A DNA stretch of 64,000 nucleotides from Acidobacteriaceae bacterium (GTDB taxonomy: Bacteria; Acidobacteriota; Terriglobia; Terriglobales; Acidobacteriaceae): NCBI GenBank assembly GCA_003134655.1, contig PLBY01000107.1:1-64000 (forward strand), written 5' to 3'. Position numbers and translations under genes: made by a program. The first letter of the stretch is position 1. Every line of letters begins with the position of its first letter. Shown here piece by piece: positions 43,454 to 53,547 of the stretch. The notes under the pieces are model-generated. The model was not told the origin of the DNA. It was given only the letters and a program-made list of their open reading frames with translations, and did not search any database.

Positions 43454-45370
43454 TCAGCTTGCTTTGAAGAATAGCGCGGCCAGCGGAGGAAGCGTCAGCT
43501 TCAGCGAGAATGGACGGCCGTGCGTCGGAATTTCTTCCGCGTTCACTCCGCCGAGATTGCCCAGGCCGCTGCCGGCGTATTCGCGGGCGTCGCTGTTCAG
43601 CATTTCGCGCCAGTATCCGCCATGGGGGACGCCGACGCGGTAGCCGACTCGCGGCACTGGTGTGAAGTTGCACACGACCAGCACCGTGTCCTGAGGCACC
43701 TCGCTCTTGCGCAGCAGCGAGACCGTGCTGGTGGCGTTGTCGTTGGCGTCGACCCACTCGAACCCGGTAGGATCGTTATCGAGCACATGCATGGCGGGCT
43801 CGTTACGGTAGAAGCGGTTCAACTGCTCCATCCAGGCTTGCACGCCGCGATGAACCTGGTACTGCAGAACATGCCATTCCAGGCTGGAGTCGTGCGCCCA
43901 CTCACTCACCTGTCCAAATTCACAGCCCATGAACAGAAGTTTCTTGCCGGACTGCGCGTACATGTAGGCGAACAGCAGTCGCAGATTGGCGAACTTCTGC
44001 CACTCGTCGCCGGGCATCTTGCCGATCAGCGATCCCTTGCCGTGAACGACTTCATCGTGCGAGAGCGGCAGCACGAAATTCTCGAGGAACGAATACAGCA
44101 TTCGGAAAGTGAGATCGTTGTGGTGATATTTGCGGTGGATGGGATCGTTCTGGAAATAGCGCAGCGTATCGTGCATCCATCCCATGTCCCACTTCAAGCC
44201 GAAGCCGAGGCCACCGACGTACACCGGCTTTGAGACCATGGGCCACGAAGTGGATTCCTCGGCCGTCGTTTGAATCTCGGGATGTTCCTTGTAGGCTTCC
44301 TGATTGAAGCGGCGGAGGAAGTCGATGGCGTCAAGATTTTCGCGTCCGCCGAATTTGTTGGGGATCCATTCGCCCTGCTTGCGCGAGTAGTCCAAGTACA
44401 ACATCGACGCAACCGCATCCACGCGCAGGCCGTCGATGTGGTATTTGTCGAGCCAGAACATCGCACTCGACATGAGAAAGCTGCGCACTTCGGGGCGTCC
44501 ATAGTTGAAGATGTGGGTCTTCCAGTCGGGATGGAATCCCTGGCGCGAGTCGGAGTGCTCGTAGAGATGTGTGCCGTCGAAGTAGGCGAGGCCGTGCGCG
44601 TCGGAGGGGAAGTGCGACGGTACCCAGTCGAGGATCACGCCGATGCCGTGCTGGTGCAGGTAGTCGACCAGGTACATGAAATCCTGCGGCGTGCCGTAGC
44701 GCGAGGTAGGTGCGAAGTATCCGGTGGTCTGGTATCCCCAGGAGCCGAAGAACGGGTGCTCCATCACGGGCAGAAACTCGACGTGGGTGAAGCCCAACTG
44801 GCCGACGTATTCGGCGAGGCGAGGCGCGGTTTCGCGGTAGGTCAACGGGCGGTTGTGATCTTCGGGCACTCGCATCCACGAACCCAGATGCACTTCGTAA
44901 ACTGCCTGAGGCGCGCGCAGAGAATTGCGACCGGCGCGCTTTTGCATCCAGTCGTGATCGTTCCACTGATAGTCGAGGTCCCAGACGACCGAGGCGGTGC
45001 GCGGAGGCTTCTCATGCAGCAGGCCGAGCGGGTCGGCTTTATCGACGCGGTATCCGTGGCGATTCGATTCAATATGAAACTTGTAGAGCGCGCCTTTAGT
45101 CACGCCCGAGATGAACCCTTCCCAGATGCCGGACGAGCCGCGGGAGTTGAGACGATGCGACTTGGAAGCCCATTCATTGAAGCTGCCTACGACTGACACC
45201 GACCGCGCATTCGGAGCCCAAACGCTGAAGACGGCGCCGGCTTGTCCGTTGTGCGTGACGAGATGGCACCCCATCTTGTCGTAGAGGCGGTAATTGCTGC
45301 CCTCGTTGAAGAGGTAGAGGTCCTGATCGGTGAGGAGTTGCGGGGAGGCGGTAATGGATTCAGGGCTCAT
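43454..45370 (-). CDS. glgB: 1,4-alpha-glucan branching enzyme
   Basis: GH13 enzyme, 638 residues, that adds alpha-1,6 branches to glycogen. An N-terminal CBM48 domain ([20 protein letters not shown]) precedes the barrel. Catalytic residues: nucleophile Asp318 ([12 protein letters not shown]), acid Glu371 (TTAEEST), and His438-Asp439 ([14 protein letters not shown]). A C-terminal all-beta domain ends the protein. It is slightly shorter than E. coli GlgB, lacking the extra N1 domain. Divergent from a GH57 gene with 150 bp between, suggesting joint control of storage glucan. Confidence 0.95.
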   Translation of the reverse strand: MSPESITASPQLLTDQDLYLFNEGSNYRLYDKMGCHLVTHNGQAGAVFSVWAPNARSVSVVGSFNEWASKSHRLNSRGSSGIWEGFISGVTKGALYKFHIESNRHGYRVDKADPLGLLHEKPPRTASVVWDLDYQWNDHDWMQKRAGRNSLRAPQAVYEVHLGSWMRVPEDHNRPLTYRETAPRLAEYVGQLGFTHVEFLPVMEHPFFGSWGYQTTGYFAPTSRYGTPQDFMYLVDYLHQHGIGVILDWVPSHFPSDAHGLAYFDGTHLYEHSDSRQGFHPDWKTHIFNYGRPEVRSFLMSSAMFWLDKYHIDGLRVDAVASMLYLDYSRKQGEWIPNKFGGRENLDAIDFLRRFNQEAYKEHPEIQTTAEESTSWPMVSKPVYVGGLGFGLKWDMGWMHDTLRYFQNDPIHRKYHHNDLTFRMLYSFLENFVLPLSHDEVVHGKGSLIGKMPGDEWQKFANLRLLFAYMYAQSGKKLLFMGCEFGQVSEWAHDSSLEWHVLQYQVHRGVQAWMEQLNRFYRNEPAMHVLDNDPTGFEWVDANDNATSTVSLLRKSEVPQDTVLVVCNFTPVPRVGYRVGVPHGGYWREMLNSDAREYAGSGLGNLGGVNAEEIPTHGRPFSLKLTLPPLAALFFKAS

Positions 45371-45520
45371 GGCGTCGCCGAACTACGTGCGGGCCTTAGT
45401 TTACAGAAGTGGCCGCCTGTGCGCACGGATTTGTGGGACGGCAGCCGCCGATAGGGAGGCAGGTACCGCCATTCGTGCGCCGATCCGGAAAAACCTCATG
45501 CTAGACTGACTCTTCCAGCC

Positions 45521-47794
45521 ATGCCTGCTTTGCGCGTCATTCTTCTTTGGCATCAGCACCAGCCGTTCTATAAGGATCTGGTCACGGGAGAATATCGTCT
45601 GCCGTGGACGCGGCTGCACGCGCTCAAGGACTACTACGGCATGGTGAAGTTGTTGGACGAGTTTCCAAACGTCCATCAGAACTTCAATCTGGTGCCGTCG
45701 CTGATGGTGCAGATTCAGGACTATGTTGATGGGACGGCGCAAGATCCGTTTCTCAAAGTGGCGGCCAAGCCGGCGAAGGATCTGTCGCTGGAGGAGCGGC
45801 GCTTTGCGCTGCAATATCTGTTTCAGGCGAACCCCCAGAACCTGATTGGGCGCTATCCGCGGTACCGCGAGTTGTGGGAGCGGTTCCGTGAGCATGGCGA
45901 CCATCCAGAGCGCGCAGAGAGGTATTTCCAGGCGCAGGACTTCACCGACCTGCAGGTGTTGTCGCAGTTGGCGTGGTTCGACGAATTCTTTCTGGAAGAG
46001 AAAGACGTCGCTGCATTGGTGGCCAAGGGCCACAGCTTCTCGCTCGACGATCAGAAGTTTTTGATTGTGCGTGAGAGGGAATTGCTAGCCAGGGTGCTGC
46101 CAGCGCACGCCACTGCTGCCAAGAAGGGATCGATTGAGCTTTCGGCCACGCCGTTCTATCATCCGATCCTGCCGCTGGTGTGCGATACCAGCGCGGGGGC
46201 GGTGTCGTCTCCGGGATTACCGCTGCCACAAAATCGATTTCGGCATCCGGAGGACGCGCGTGAACAGCTGACGCGAGGTCTGGATCTGCACGAGAAAGTT
46301 TTCGGGCTGCGTCCCAAGGGCGTTTGGCCGTCGGAAGGCAGCGTCTCGGAGGAAGTGCTGGCCATCGCGCATAGCGTGGGCGTGCAGTGGATGGCGACCG
46401 ATGAAGGCGTGCTGGGGCGGAGCACAGGATTGTTCTTCGCCCGCGACGGCAACGGGCGCTTGCCCTCGCATTTGGCGGATAAGCTCTACAACATCCACCG
46501 TTACGAGAACGGCTCAGCGGCGATGAACATGGTGTTTCGTGACCACACGATTTCGGATCTCGTTGGGTTCGTGTATTCGGGAATGCCTCCAGCAGATGCA
46601 GCGAGGCATTTGATCGGCAACATCAAGGAAGCGGCCAAGCCGGTGCTGGCCAAGGGGCGCGATGCGGTGGTGTCGATCATTCTCGACGGCGAGAATGCCT
46701 GGGAGTACTACCCGAAGTCGGGACGCGAATTTTTGCGGCGCTTCTACGACGGGTTGCAGAACGAACCGGGCGTGGAATCGGTCACGATCTCCGAGGCGAT
46801 TGCGCTGCACAAGGACTTCAACAAGCTGACGTCGCTGGTGCCCGGGTCGTGGATCGGTGCGAACTTCAATGTGTGGATCGGAGCGCCCGAGGATAATCGC
46901 GCCTGGGACTACCTACACCATGCGCGCGAGTTTTATGCGCAAAATGCGGCGCGCGCCACCGAGGCGCAACGCAAGCTGGCATTTGAAGAAATCCTGATTG
47001 CCGAGGGCAGCGACTGGAACTGGTGGTACGGGCCGGAACATCATTCGGCCAACGACCGCGATTTCGACGAGCTCTACCGCAAGCACCTGTCGAACGTGTA
47101 TCAGGCGCTGGGAGCGGTTCCGCCGGACTCTCTGGCTCAGCCGATTACAGGGGTGGAAGTGCGTCCGTCGTTTGTGCCGCAGACGGCGTACATTCATCCG
47201 CGAGTGGCGGGCGACAAGGTGCGCTATTTCGAGTGGATGGGCGCGGCTATTTATACCGCCGATCACCGCGCGGGCGCGTTGCACGGGAAACAGTTCTTGC
47301 TCGATGCGGTGTATGCCGGGATCGATTCCACCTGTGTTTATGGACGACTCGACTTCACCGGCAACGTTCCGGAGGAAGATTTTGATCTGGTGGTCAACTT
47401 GGAATCGTGGGCGAGCGGCGAGCCGCGTGCGCGGCGTACGCTGCGGGTTGAAGCCTCGGTGCACGAGAGGAAGCTGAAGGACTGGAAGATCGAAAACGGG
47501 TCAGAAGAGCGGGTGAAGGCATCGTCGTCCCAGCCCGAGGAGCACGTGAAGCTGGCGCTGCTGCGGAACTTTGAATTTAAGCTGCCGCTGGTGTGGCTGC
47601 TGGCGACTCCGAGCGCAGGCCCGGTGGACCGAGCGGCGGAACGGAAGGCTGGTGCGGTCGCCGTGGGGGCTACTAGCAAGCTCCGTTTACGCTTCAGCCT
47701 CTGGCAGAATCGCCTGCCGGTGGATTCGTTGCCGCTGGAAGGGTGGATCGAGTTGCAGGTGCTGAGCGAGGGGGAGTTGATCTTCGGGGCGTGA
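45521..47794 (+). CDS. Glycoside hydrolase family 57 protein
   Basis: A 757-residue GH57 enzyme (alpha-amylase / 4-alpha-glucanotransferase type). Domain start: ILLWHQHQPFYKD (conserved His pair). The nucleophile is Glu272 in GVWPSEGSVSEEVLA and the acid Asp389 in SIILDGENAWEYY, followed by WIGANFNVWIGAPEDNRAWD. A C-terminal region of about 200 residues (FVPQTAYIHPRVAGDKVRYF onward) forms an additional beta domain found in this GH57 subgroup. Substrate probably alpha-glucan, given glgB next door. No signal peptide. Confidence 0.93.
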   Translation: MPALRVILLWHQHQPFYKDLVTGEYRLPWTRLHALKDYYGMVKLLDEFPNVHQNFNLVPSLMVQIQDYVDGTAQDPFLKVAAKPAKDLSLEERRFALQYLFQANPQNLIGRYPRYRELWERFREHGDHPERAERYFQAQDFTDLQVLSQLAWFDEFFLEEKDVAALVAKGHSFSLDDQKFLIVRERELLARVLPAHATAAKKGSIELSATPFYHPILPLVCDTSAGAVSSPGLPLPQNRFRHPEDAREQLTRGLDLHEKVFGLRPKGVWPSEGSVSEEVLAIAHSVGVQWMATDEGVLGRSTGLFFARDGNGRLPSHLADKLYNIHRYENGSAAMNMVFRDHTISDLVGFVYSGMPPADAARHLIGNIKEAAKPVLAKGRDAVVSIILDGENAWEYYPKSGREFLRRFYDGLQNEPGVESVTISEAIALHKDFNKLTSLVPGSWIGANFNVWIGAPEDNRAWDYLHHAREFYAQNAARATEAQRKLAFEEILIAEGSDWNWWYGPEHHSANDRDFDELYRKHLSNVYQALGAVPPDSLAQPITGVEVRPSFVPQTAYIHPRVAGDKVRYFEWMGAAIYTADHRAGALHGKQFLLDAVYAGIDSTCVYGRLDFTGNVPEEDFDLVVNLESWASGEPRARRTLRVEASVHERKLKDWKIENGSEERVKASSSQPEEHVKLALLRNFEFKLPLVWLLATPSAGPVDRAAERKAGAVAVGATSKLRLRFSLWQNRLPVDSLPLEGWIELQVLSEGELIFGA

Positions 47795-47926
47795 GGTAAG
47801 GCCCTCGTTTTAGCTATGGAAAATCGATGAGCTCGTAGATTTTCGCATTATCAAGCTGCAACGATCCCGGTCTTTTCGATTGAATAATAGGTAATCTGCG
47901 TTTCGATTGCGATTTCGCTCCGTCGG

Positions 47927-48040
47927 TCAGCGTGCTTTAACCGACCGGACTATCAGATCGTTGACGGTAATGCCTTCTTGATCTGCCTGTTTCTTCGATC
48001 TGGATTTCATCTTGTCTGGGATGTCGATTTTGATTTTCAC
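47927..48040 (-). CDS. 37-residue ribbon-helix-helix (Arc/CopG-like) protein
   Basis: GTG 48,040 with GGGAGAA seven bases upstream; stop TGA at 47,929-47,927. The peptide starts MKIKIDIPDKMKSRSKKQAD and continues QEGITVNDLIVRSVKAR: a short strand, a helix, a turn and a second helix, the pattern of an RHH monomer. Such mini-proteins bind operators as dimers and are often antitoxins or autoregulators. No toxin-sized partner is seen nearby, so it is an orphan. Confidence 0.65.
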   Translation of the reverse strand: MKIKIDIPDKMKSRSKKQADQEGITVNDLIVRSVKAR

Positions 48041-48065
48041 AAGACTATTCTCCCATGAGGCCCGC

Positions 48066-48100
48066 AAAAGAAAACGCCGGAAGCTCTCGCTATCCGGCGT
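48066..48100 (-). terminator. Terminator of the exported barrel-protein gene
   Basis: On the minus strand ACGCCGGA (48,100-48,093) and TCCGGCGT (48,081-48,074) pair around an 11-base loop, followed by TTTCTTTT. It lies 28 bp past the stop of the gene at 48,128. Confidence 0.85.
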
Positions 48101-48127
48101 CTCAAAGAAGTTCGAGAGAAGTTCCGG

Positions 48128-48799
48128 CTACTTGCTGCCGCCACTTGAGGGCGCGGGTGCCGCAACGGGAGCAGGGGCCGGTGTAGTGGCCGCGCCCATC
48201 GCCATTGGCCGATTCAATTCCAATGTTAGTTCGGTGCCGGCGGGCAAGGTTGCAGAACGGTGCTTAGCCAGCCAGTGCACAGTGGTTGCGCTGGCGCCCA
48301 CGGCGCCGCCAATCAGGATGCCCGGACCGCCGCCGATCAATCCTCCAACGAGCATGCCGCCAGCGGTGCCGCCACCAACCTCGAGGGTGTCGCGACGGTC
48401 GTGGCCGGTTCCCTTGAACTGGCCCTCAGCGCTCACGTCGGTGCCGCGGATGTTGGTGTCGACGAGGGTCGCGTCGAGGTAGTAGCGCTCCCCGGTCGGA
48501 AGAATCACGGCCTCAGGAAGAATCCCGATGGTCGGCTTGCCAGAGATGCGCCGCGGCTCATTCACCTTGGTGACGCGGCCTTCGACGGTCGCTCCGACGG
48601 GAATCAAGGTATTGCCGTTGACCACAACTGCCTGGGTGACCTTGGCCTGGAAGGGATCGCCGATCCGGTTGCTGAAAGTAGCGAGGGTCGTGTCGAGCCG
48701 GACCATCAGGGTGGTCCCTGCGGGTACGGGGGAACCGGTCTGCGCCGTAAGGACGCTGGCGAGCAGCAGCATGCAAGGTAGAGCGATCCATTTCTTCAT
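48128..48799 (-). CDS. Exported protein with VirB10/TrbI-like beta domain
   Basis: A 223-residue secreted or periplasmic protein. Signal peptide MKKWIALPCMLLLASVLTAQ. The mature half, VPAGTTLMVRLDTTLATFSN then IPVGATVEGRVTKVNEPRRI, resembles the beta domain of TrbI/VirB10-like proteins common in Acidobacteriota. A glycine-rich hydrophobic stretch (GGGTAGGMLVGGLIGGGPGI) looks like a glycine zipper, and the C-terminus is Ala/Pro-rich. No other secretion or conjugation gene is near, so a conjugation role is not supported. Own terminator downstream. Confidence 0.7.
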   Translation of the reverse strand: MKKWIALPCMLLLASVLTAQTGSPVPAGTTLMVRLDTTLATFSNRIGDPFQAKVTQAVVVNGNTLIPVGATVEGRVTKVNEPRRISGKPTIGILPEAVILPTGERYYLDATLVDTNIRGTDVSAEGQFKGTGHDRRDTLEVGGGTAGGMLVGGLIGGGPGILIGGAVGASATTVHWLAKHRSATLPAGTELTLELNRPMAMGAATTPAPAPVAAPAPSSGGSK

Positions 48800-48995
48800 C
48801 GTGCCTCCTCAAAATTCCCGAACAGTATTCTATCCCTTGACTCTAGTCCCTGCAGATGCCCGCGACAACACGCTGACGGGACAGGGGAACCATAGGAGAT
48901 AAGGGCGCGATGGAGTGGCCGAAGGGACAGTCCCGAAGGCGGAAATTGTGCGGGAACCGCGTGTCCGGGGTCACACTGCAGACTTGTCCTTCCGC

Positions 48996-49001
48996 TATAA
49001 T
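48996..49001 (+). promoter_or_regulatory. Consensus -10 box upstream of eno
   Basis: TATAAT in CCGCTATAATCG. No good -35 box lies 16-18 bp upstream, so it is a candidate only. It is 154 bp before the enolase ATG, in the 355-bp gap 48,800-49,154 that otherwise shows nothing recognisable. Confidence 0.35.
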
Positions 49002-49130
49002 CGTTGGTTCCGCAACACAGCTCTGGTGAGACTTATACAGGCGCGGCTACCTCTTCGAACGCCTGATCGCCGGGAACAGCGACTATCCGAACCGGGGTCT
49101 GCGATCCGGGAAGCGGTACTGAAATCATAA

Positions 49131-50444
<1,314 letters not shown>

Positions 50445-50465
50445 CCCAACTAACCGCTCATGCAT

Positions 50466-50556
50466 TGTCATCCTGAGGTCCGCGTGTTTTGCGGGCCGAA
50501 GGATCTGTGCAACTGGCCGCAGATTGCATAGATCCTTCGCGTTGCTCAGGATGACA
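50466..50556 (+). repeat. Palindromic intergenic repeat between eno and gpmI
   Basis: Outer arms TGTCATCCTGAG (50,466) and CTCAGGATGACA (50,545), inner arms CGAAGGATCT (50,497) and AGATCCTTCG (50,530). Related copies: 9,111-9,236 and half copy 57,893-57,952. Confidence 0.85.
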
Positions 50557-50595
50557 CTGCTTCAGAGCAAACAGCTAGGAGCTAGAAGCTGACTT

Positions 50596-52206
50596 ATGTC
50601 TCGTCCTAAACCGCTGATTCTGACGATTCTCGATGGCTGGGGTTACCGAGCCGAAACCAAAGCCAACGCCATTGCTCTCGCGCGCAAGCCTACGTATGAC
50701 CGGTTGCTGCGCGAGTATCCCAACACGCTCATTCATACCAGCGGGCCGTTCGTGGGACTGCCCGAGGGGCAGATGGGCAACAGCGAAGTCGGGCACCTCA
50801 ACATGGGCGCGGGGCGTATCGTGCACATGGACATCACCCGCATCGATCTGATGATCCAGAACGGGGAATTTTTCTCGCATCCTGTGCTGCTCGATGCGAT
50901 GAAGCATGCCCGCACTGGTGAACGCAGATTGCATCTGTTTGGGCTGGTTTCCGACGGAGGGGTGCACTCGCAACAGGCGCATCTGTACGCCCTGCTGAAG
51001 ATGGCGAAGCAGAACGGGCTGGATCACGTCTTCGTACATGCTTTTATGGACGGACGCGACACGCTGCCCACCAACGGTGCCGGATATCTCGAACAGCTTC
51101 AGCAGAAGATGCGCGAGTATAACTGCGGCAACATCGCCACGGTCAACGGACGTTATTACGCTATGGACCGCGACCGGCGCTGGGAGCGCATTGCGAAGGC
51201 CTACAACGCGATGGTGTTCGCCGACGCGGAAGGCGGCAAGTGCGCCGATCCCGTGCAGGGGATGAAGGATTCCTACAACAAGGGAGTGACCGACGAATTC
51301 GTGATTCCGTTCGTCTGCACTGACAGCCGCGGGCAAGCGCTGGCCACCATTCGGGACGAAGACGCTTGCATCTGCTTCAACTTTCGCGCGGATCGGGTTC
51401 GTCAGATCACGCGCACACTTGCGCGCAACAGCGGGCTAAACGACAAGGGCGGCAGCGACCTGCCGGGCGCGGCCGATCTGGATACGACGATTCCGCGCGA
51501 CCGTGTGCCGAAGAATCTGCGCTATGTCTGCATGACGCAGTACGACAAGAATTTCAGTCTGCCGGTGGTGATTCCGGCGGAATCAATGGCGAACATTCTG
51601 GCCAACGTGATGGGCGGAATGAACATGCGCAACCTGCGCGTGGCCGAGACCGAAAAGTATGCGCACGTCACGTATTTCTTCAACGGCGGCGTGGAGACTC
51701 CGTTCCCCGGCGAAGAGCGCGTGATGGTGCAATCTCCCAAGGTTGCGACTTATGACTTGAAGCCGGAGATGTCTGCGGCGGGGATTGCCGATGCCGTCGT
51801 GAAGGCCACCGAGGATGGAACATTCGATGTGATGATCGTGAATTTTGCCAATGCCGACATGGTCGGGCACTCCGGCAAGATTGAGCCCACGATCAAGGCG
51901 GTCGAAACCGTGGATGCTTGCCTGGCGCGCATCGAGAGCGCCGTTCGTGCCAAAGGCGGAGCGATGCTGATCACTGCTGATCACGGAAACGCAGAGATGA
52001 TGATCGATCCCGTGACGGGAGGACCGCACACCGCGCATACGACCAACCCGGTACCATTCATCGTCGTGTCGGAAAACGCCAGGCAGTTCACGCTGAAGCC
52101 GAATGGATCGTTGCGCGACATTTCGCCGACAATTCTCGGAATGCTGAGTGTCGACGAACCGAAGGAGATGACGGGAACGGACTTGCGAGTTCCGCTGAAG
52201 AAATAG
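50596..52206 (+). CDS. gpmI: 2,3-Bisphosphoglycerate-independent phosphoglycerate mutase
   Basis: Mn-dependent isomerisation of 3- and 2-phosphoglycerate. 536 residues. Metal Asp13 in [10 protein letters not shown], phosphoserine Ser63 in [51 protein letters not shown], and the C-terminal metal site in [10 protein letters not shown] and [11 protein letters not shown]. Alkaline-phosphatase fold with an inserted transferase domain, as expected. Adjacent to eno, a logical pairing of successive glycolytic steps. A strong bidirectional terminator follows. Confidence 0.96.
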   Translation: MSRPKPLILTILDGWGYRAETKANAIALARKPTYDRLLREYPNTLIHTSGPFVGLPEGQMGNSEVGHLNMGAGRIVHMDITRIDLMIQNGEFFSHPVLLDAMKHARTGERRLHLFGLVSDGGVHSQQAHLYALLKMAKQNGLDHVFVHAFMDGRDTLPTNGAGYLEQLQQKMREYNCGNIATVNGRYYAMDRDRRWERIAKAYNAMVFADAEGGKCADPVQGMKDSYNKGVTDEFVIPFVCTDSRGQALATIRDEDACICFNFRADRVRQITRTLARNSGLNDKGGSDLPGAADLDTTIPRDRVPKNLRYVCMTQYDKNFSLPVVIPAESMANILANVMGGMNMRNLRVAETEKYAHVTYFFNGGVETPFPGEERVMVQSPKVATYDLKPEMSAAGIADAVVKATEDGTFDVMIVNFANADMVGHSGKIEPTIKAVETVDACLARIESAVRAKGGAMLITADHGNAEMMIDPVTGGPHTAHTTNPVPFIVVSENARQFTLKPNGSLRDISPTILGMLSVDEPKEMTGTDLRVPLKK

Positions 52207-52216
52207 AAACAACGAC

Positions 52217-52262
52217 AAAAAAGTTCTGGGGGCGACAGACCACGTCGCCCCCAGTGACTTGT
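52217..52262. terminator. Bidirectional terminator between gpmI and the GAF gene
   Basis: Perfect 11-bp stem CTGGGGGCGAC (52,226-52,236) and GTCGCCCCCAG (52,244-52,254). On the minus strand it is followed by CTTTTTTG, an excellent T-tract for the GAF gene; on the plus strand by a weaker TGACTTGTCTT. Confidence 0.9.
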
Positions 52263-52271
52263 CTTAAGAGC

Positions 52272-52823
52272 TTAGTTTGCCAGTAGCGCCGGTGCCGTGG
52301 CCAGGAGTCCGGCCGCCAGCTCCAGGTCGTGCAGATCTTCGCGGCTGAAATCTTTCGCAAACTTCGGATCGAGTCCTTTGCGGGAAATCTGAATCACGCC
52401 CACCACCGCTGAATCCCGGTCCATGATTGGCACGGACATGAGCTTCTGAATGGGTGACGGCGCGGCCGGTTCGTCGGAATTGTCCCCGTCGGCCTTGATC
52501 GTTTCGAAGATGCTGGCGTGCTTGACCCGGGCGAAGTTATTGAAGATCTCGGCTTTCTTGCTCAACGCCGTGTGGGCCGCCACCGCTTTGCTGGACAACG
52601 GAATCGCCCCCGTGGTCCGCAAGTATTCTGGGAACACGAAGCGCAGCAGGCCGCCCTCAAGCCGCAAGAGCGCGACTTCGTTGTACTGCACTTGAAAAAT
52701 CCTGGCCAGGACCATGCACAGGTCCAGCGCACTTACTCCCTGGCCGAGCACAGATCCCAGGGGAATGAGATGTTCGGGGAGGACGACTTCTTCCATCATC
52801 CCGTGATCGATATTTTGGGTCAT
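52272..52823 (-). CDS. GAF-domain protein
   Basis: A 183-residue stand-alone GAF domain. Core elements: VLGQGVSALDLCMVLARIFQ helix, NEVALLRLEGGLLRFVFPEY strands, KAVAAHTALSKKAEIFNNFA, and IQKLMSVPIMDRDSAVVGVI followed by QISRKG, the usual late strands. No output domain. Small-molecule or signal sensing is the family role; the ligand is unknown. Confidence 0.85.
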   Translation of the reverse strand: MTQNIDHGMMEEVVLPEHLIPLGSVLGQGVSALDLCMVLARIFQVQYNEVALLRLEGGLLRFVFPEYLRTTGAIPLSSKAVAAHTALSKKAEIFNNFARVKHASIFETIKADGDNSDEPAAPSPIQKLMSVPIMDRDSAVVGVIQISRKGLDPKFAKDFSREDLHDLELAAGLLATAPALLAN

Positions 52824-53012
52824 AGGTAGCCCGCAATCTCCGCTTCTCGCGGATGAACTTAAACTCTATCGCACTTTGGCCGCCACAGGGTACTTCCCAA
52901 AGTAATGAGACGCGCGGCCATAAATCCTTTGTTTTCAGTGGAAAGCCAAACGAAAGTCGGTGTCTTGCACAGGACTACTCATGCGGTAACGAGCCGCAAA
53001 CCATCAACGGGT

Positions 53013-53027
53013 TGACAGTTTTTGTCA
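53013..53027. promoter_or_regulatory. TGACA-N5-TGTCA palindrome overlapping a TTGACA box
   Basis: TGACA-GTTTT-TGTCA, with TTGACA (a consensus -35) at its left edge. It is about 90 bp upstream of the DUF3467 gene. No convincing -10 box at the standard distance. Confidence 0.3.
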
Positions 53028-53115
53028 GGTGTATCCTGCTTAGGGCCTCCCGGCCCTCAGATCCGAGCATCCCGTCGATTCCTTCCCGGCCGCAAAGTCA
53101 TTTACACTTCCCGCT

Positions 53116-53412
53116 ATGAGTAATCCGACGCAACCCAACGTGAAACTGACGAACGGCCCCGACTATCGCGAAAACTATGCCAACAGCGTGCAGATGCGGG
53201 TCAATATCTGGGACTTTTTCCTGGTTTTCGGCACCCTGCAACAACAGACCGAGACCCATGTGGAGATCAAGAACTTCCAAGGCATCTACCTGAGCCCGCA
53301 GCAGGCCAAGGCGCTGCTCGGACTCCTGCAGCAAAACGTTGCCGGGTACGAGAGTGCCTTCGGCGAGATCAAGCTCGACCCGCGCATGGGGGCTCAAGGG
53401 CCGGTGCACTGA
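53116..53412 (+). CDS. DUF3467-family protein
   Basis: A 98-residue protein. NYANSVQMRVNIWDFFLVFG, then VEIKNFQGIYLSPQQAKALL and QQNVAGYESAFGEIKLD, match the DUF3467 pattern (immunoglobulin-like, function unknown) across its whole length. No signal or membrane segment. Single gene. Confidence 0.88.
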   Translation: MSNPTQPNVKLTNGPDYRENYANSVQMRVNIWDFFLVFGTLQQQTETHVEIKNFQGIYLSPQQAKALLGLLQQNVAGYESAFGEIKLDPRMGAQGPVH

Positions 53413-53430
53413 GCGACCGGCGAACCCATC

Positions 53431-53512
53431 GTAGAGACGTAGCTTGCTACGTCTCTGCCGCCAGCATTACTGACGGTGGCGAGCGAGACGTTGCAAGCAA
53501 CGTCTCTACAGA
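53431..53512 (+). repeat. Two tandem perfect hairpins, dispersed repeat
   Basis: GAGACGTAGC-TT-GCTACGTCTC at 53,434-53,455 and GAGACGTTGC-AA-GCAACGTCTC at 53,485-53,506, each a perfect 10-bp hairpin, flanked by GTA and TAC so that the whole element is also a large inverted repeat. It lies between the DUF3467 and glycosyltransferase genes, ending 36 bp before the latter's ATG. Confidence 0.88.
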
Positions 53513-53547
53513 AAGATCCCCGATCGTGCGACGCTTCCACCGGTAGA

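Noticed and set aside
44270-45196. 308-codon open frame on the plus strand
   Set aside because: Antisense shadow of glgB.
48915-49130. Small plus-strand gene before eno
   Set aside because: No ribosome site, no hydrophobic or helical pattern, and a TATAAT box lies inside it; most likely leader DNA.
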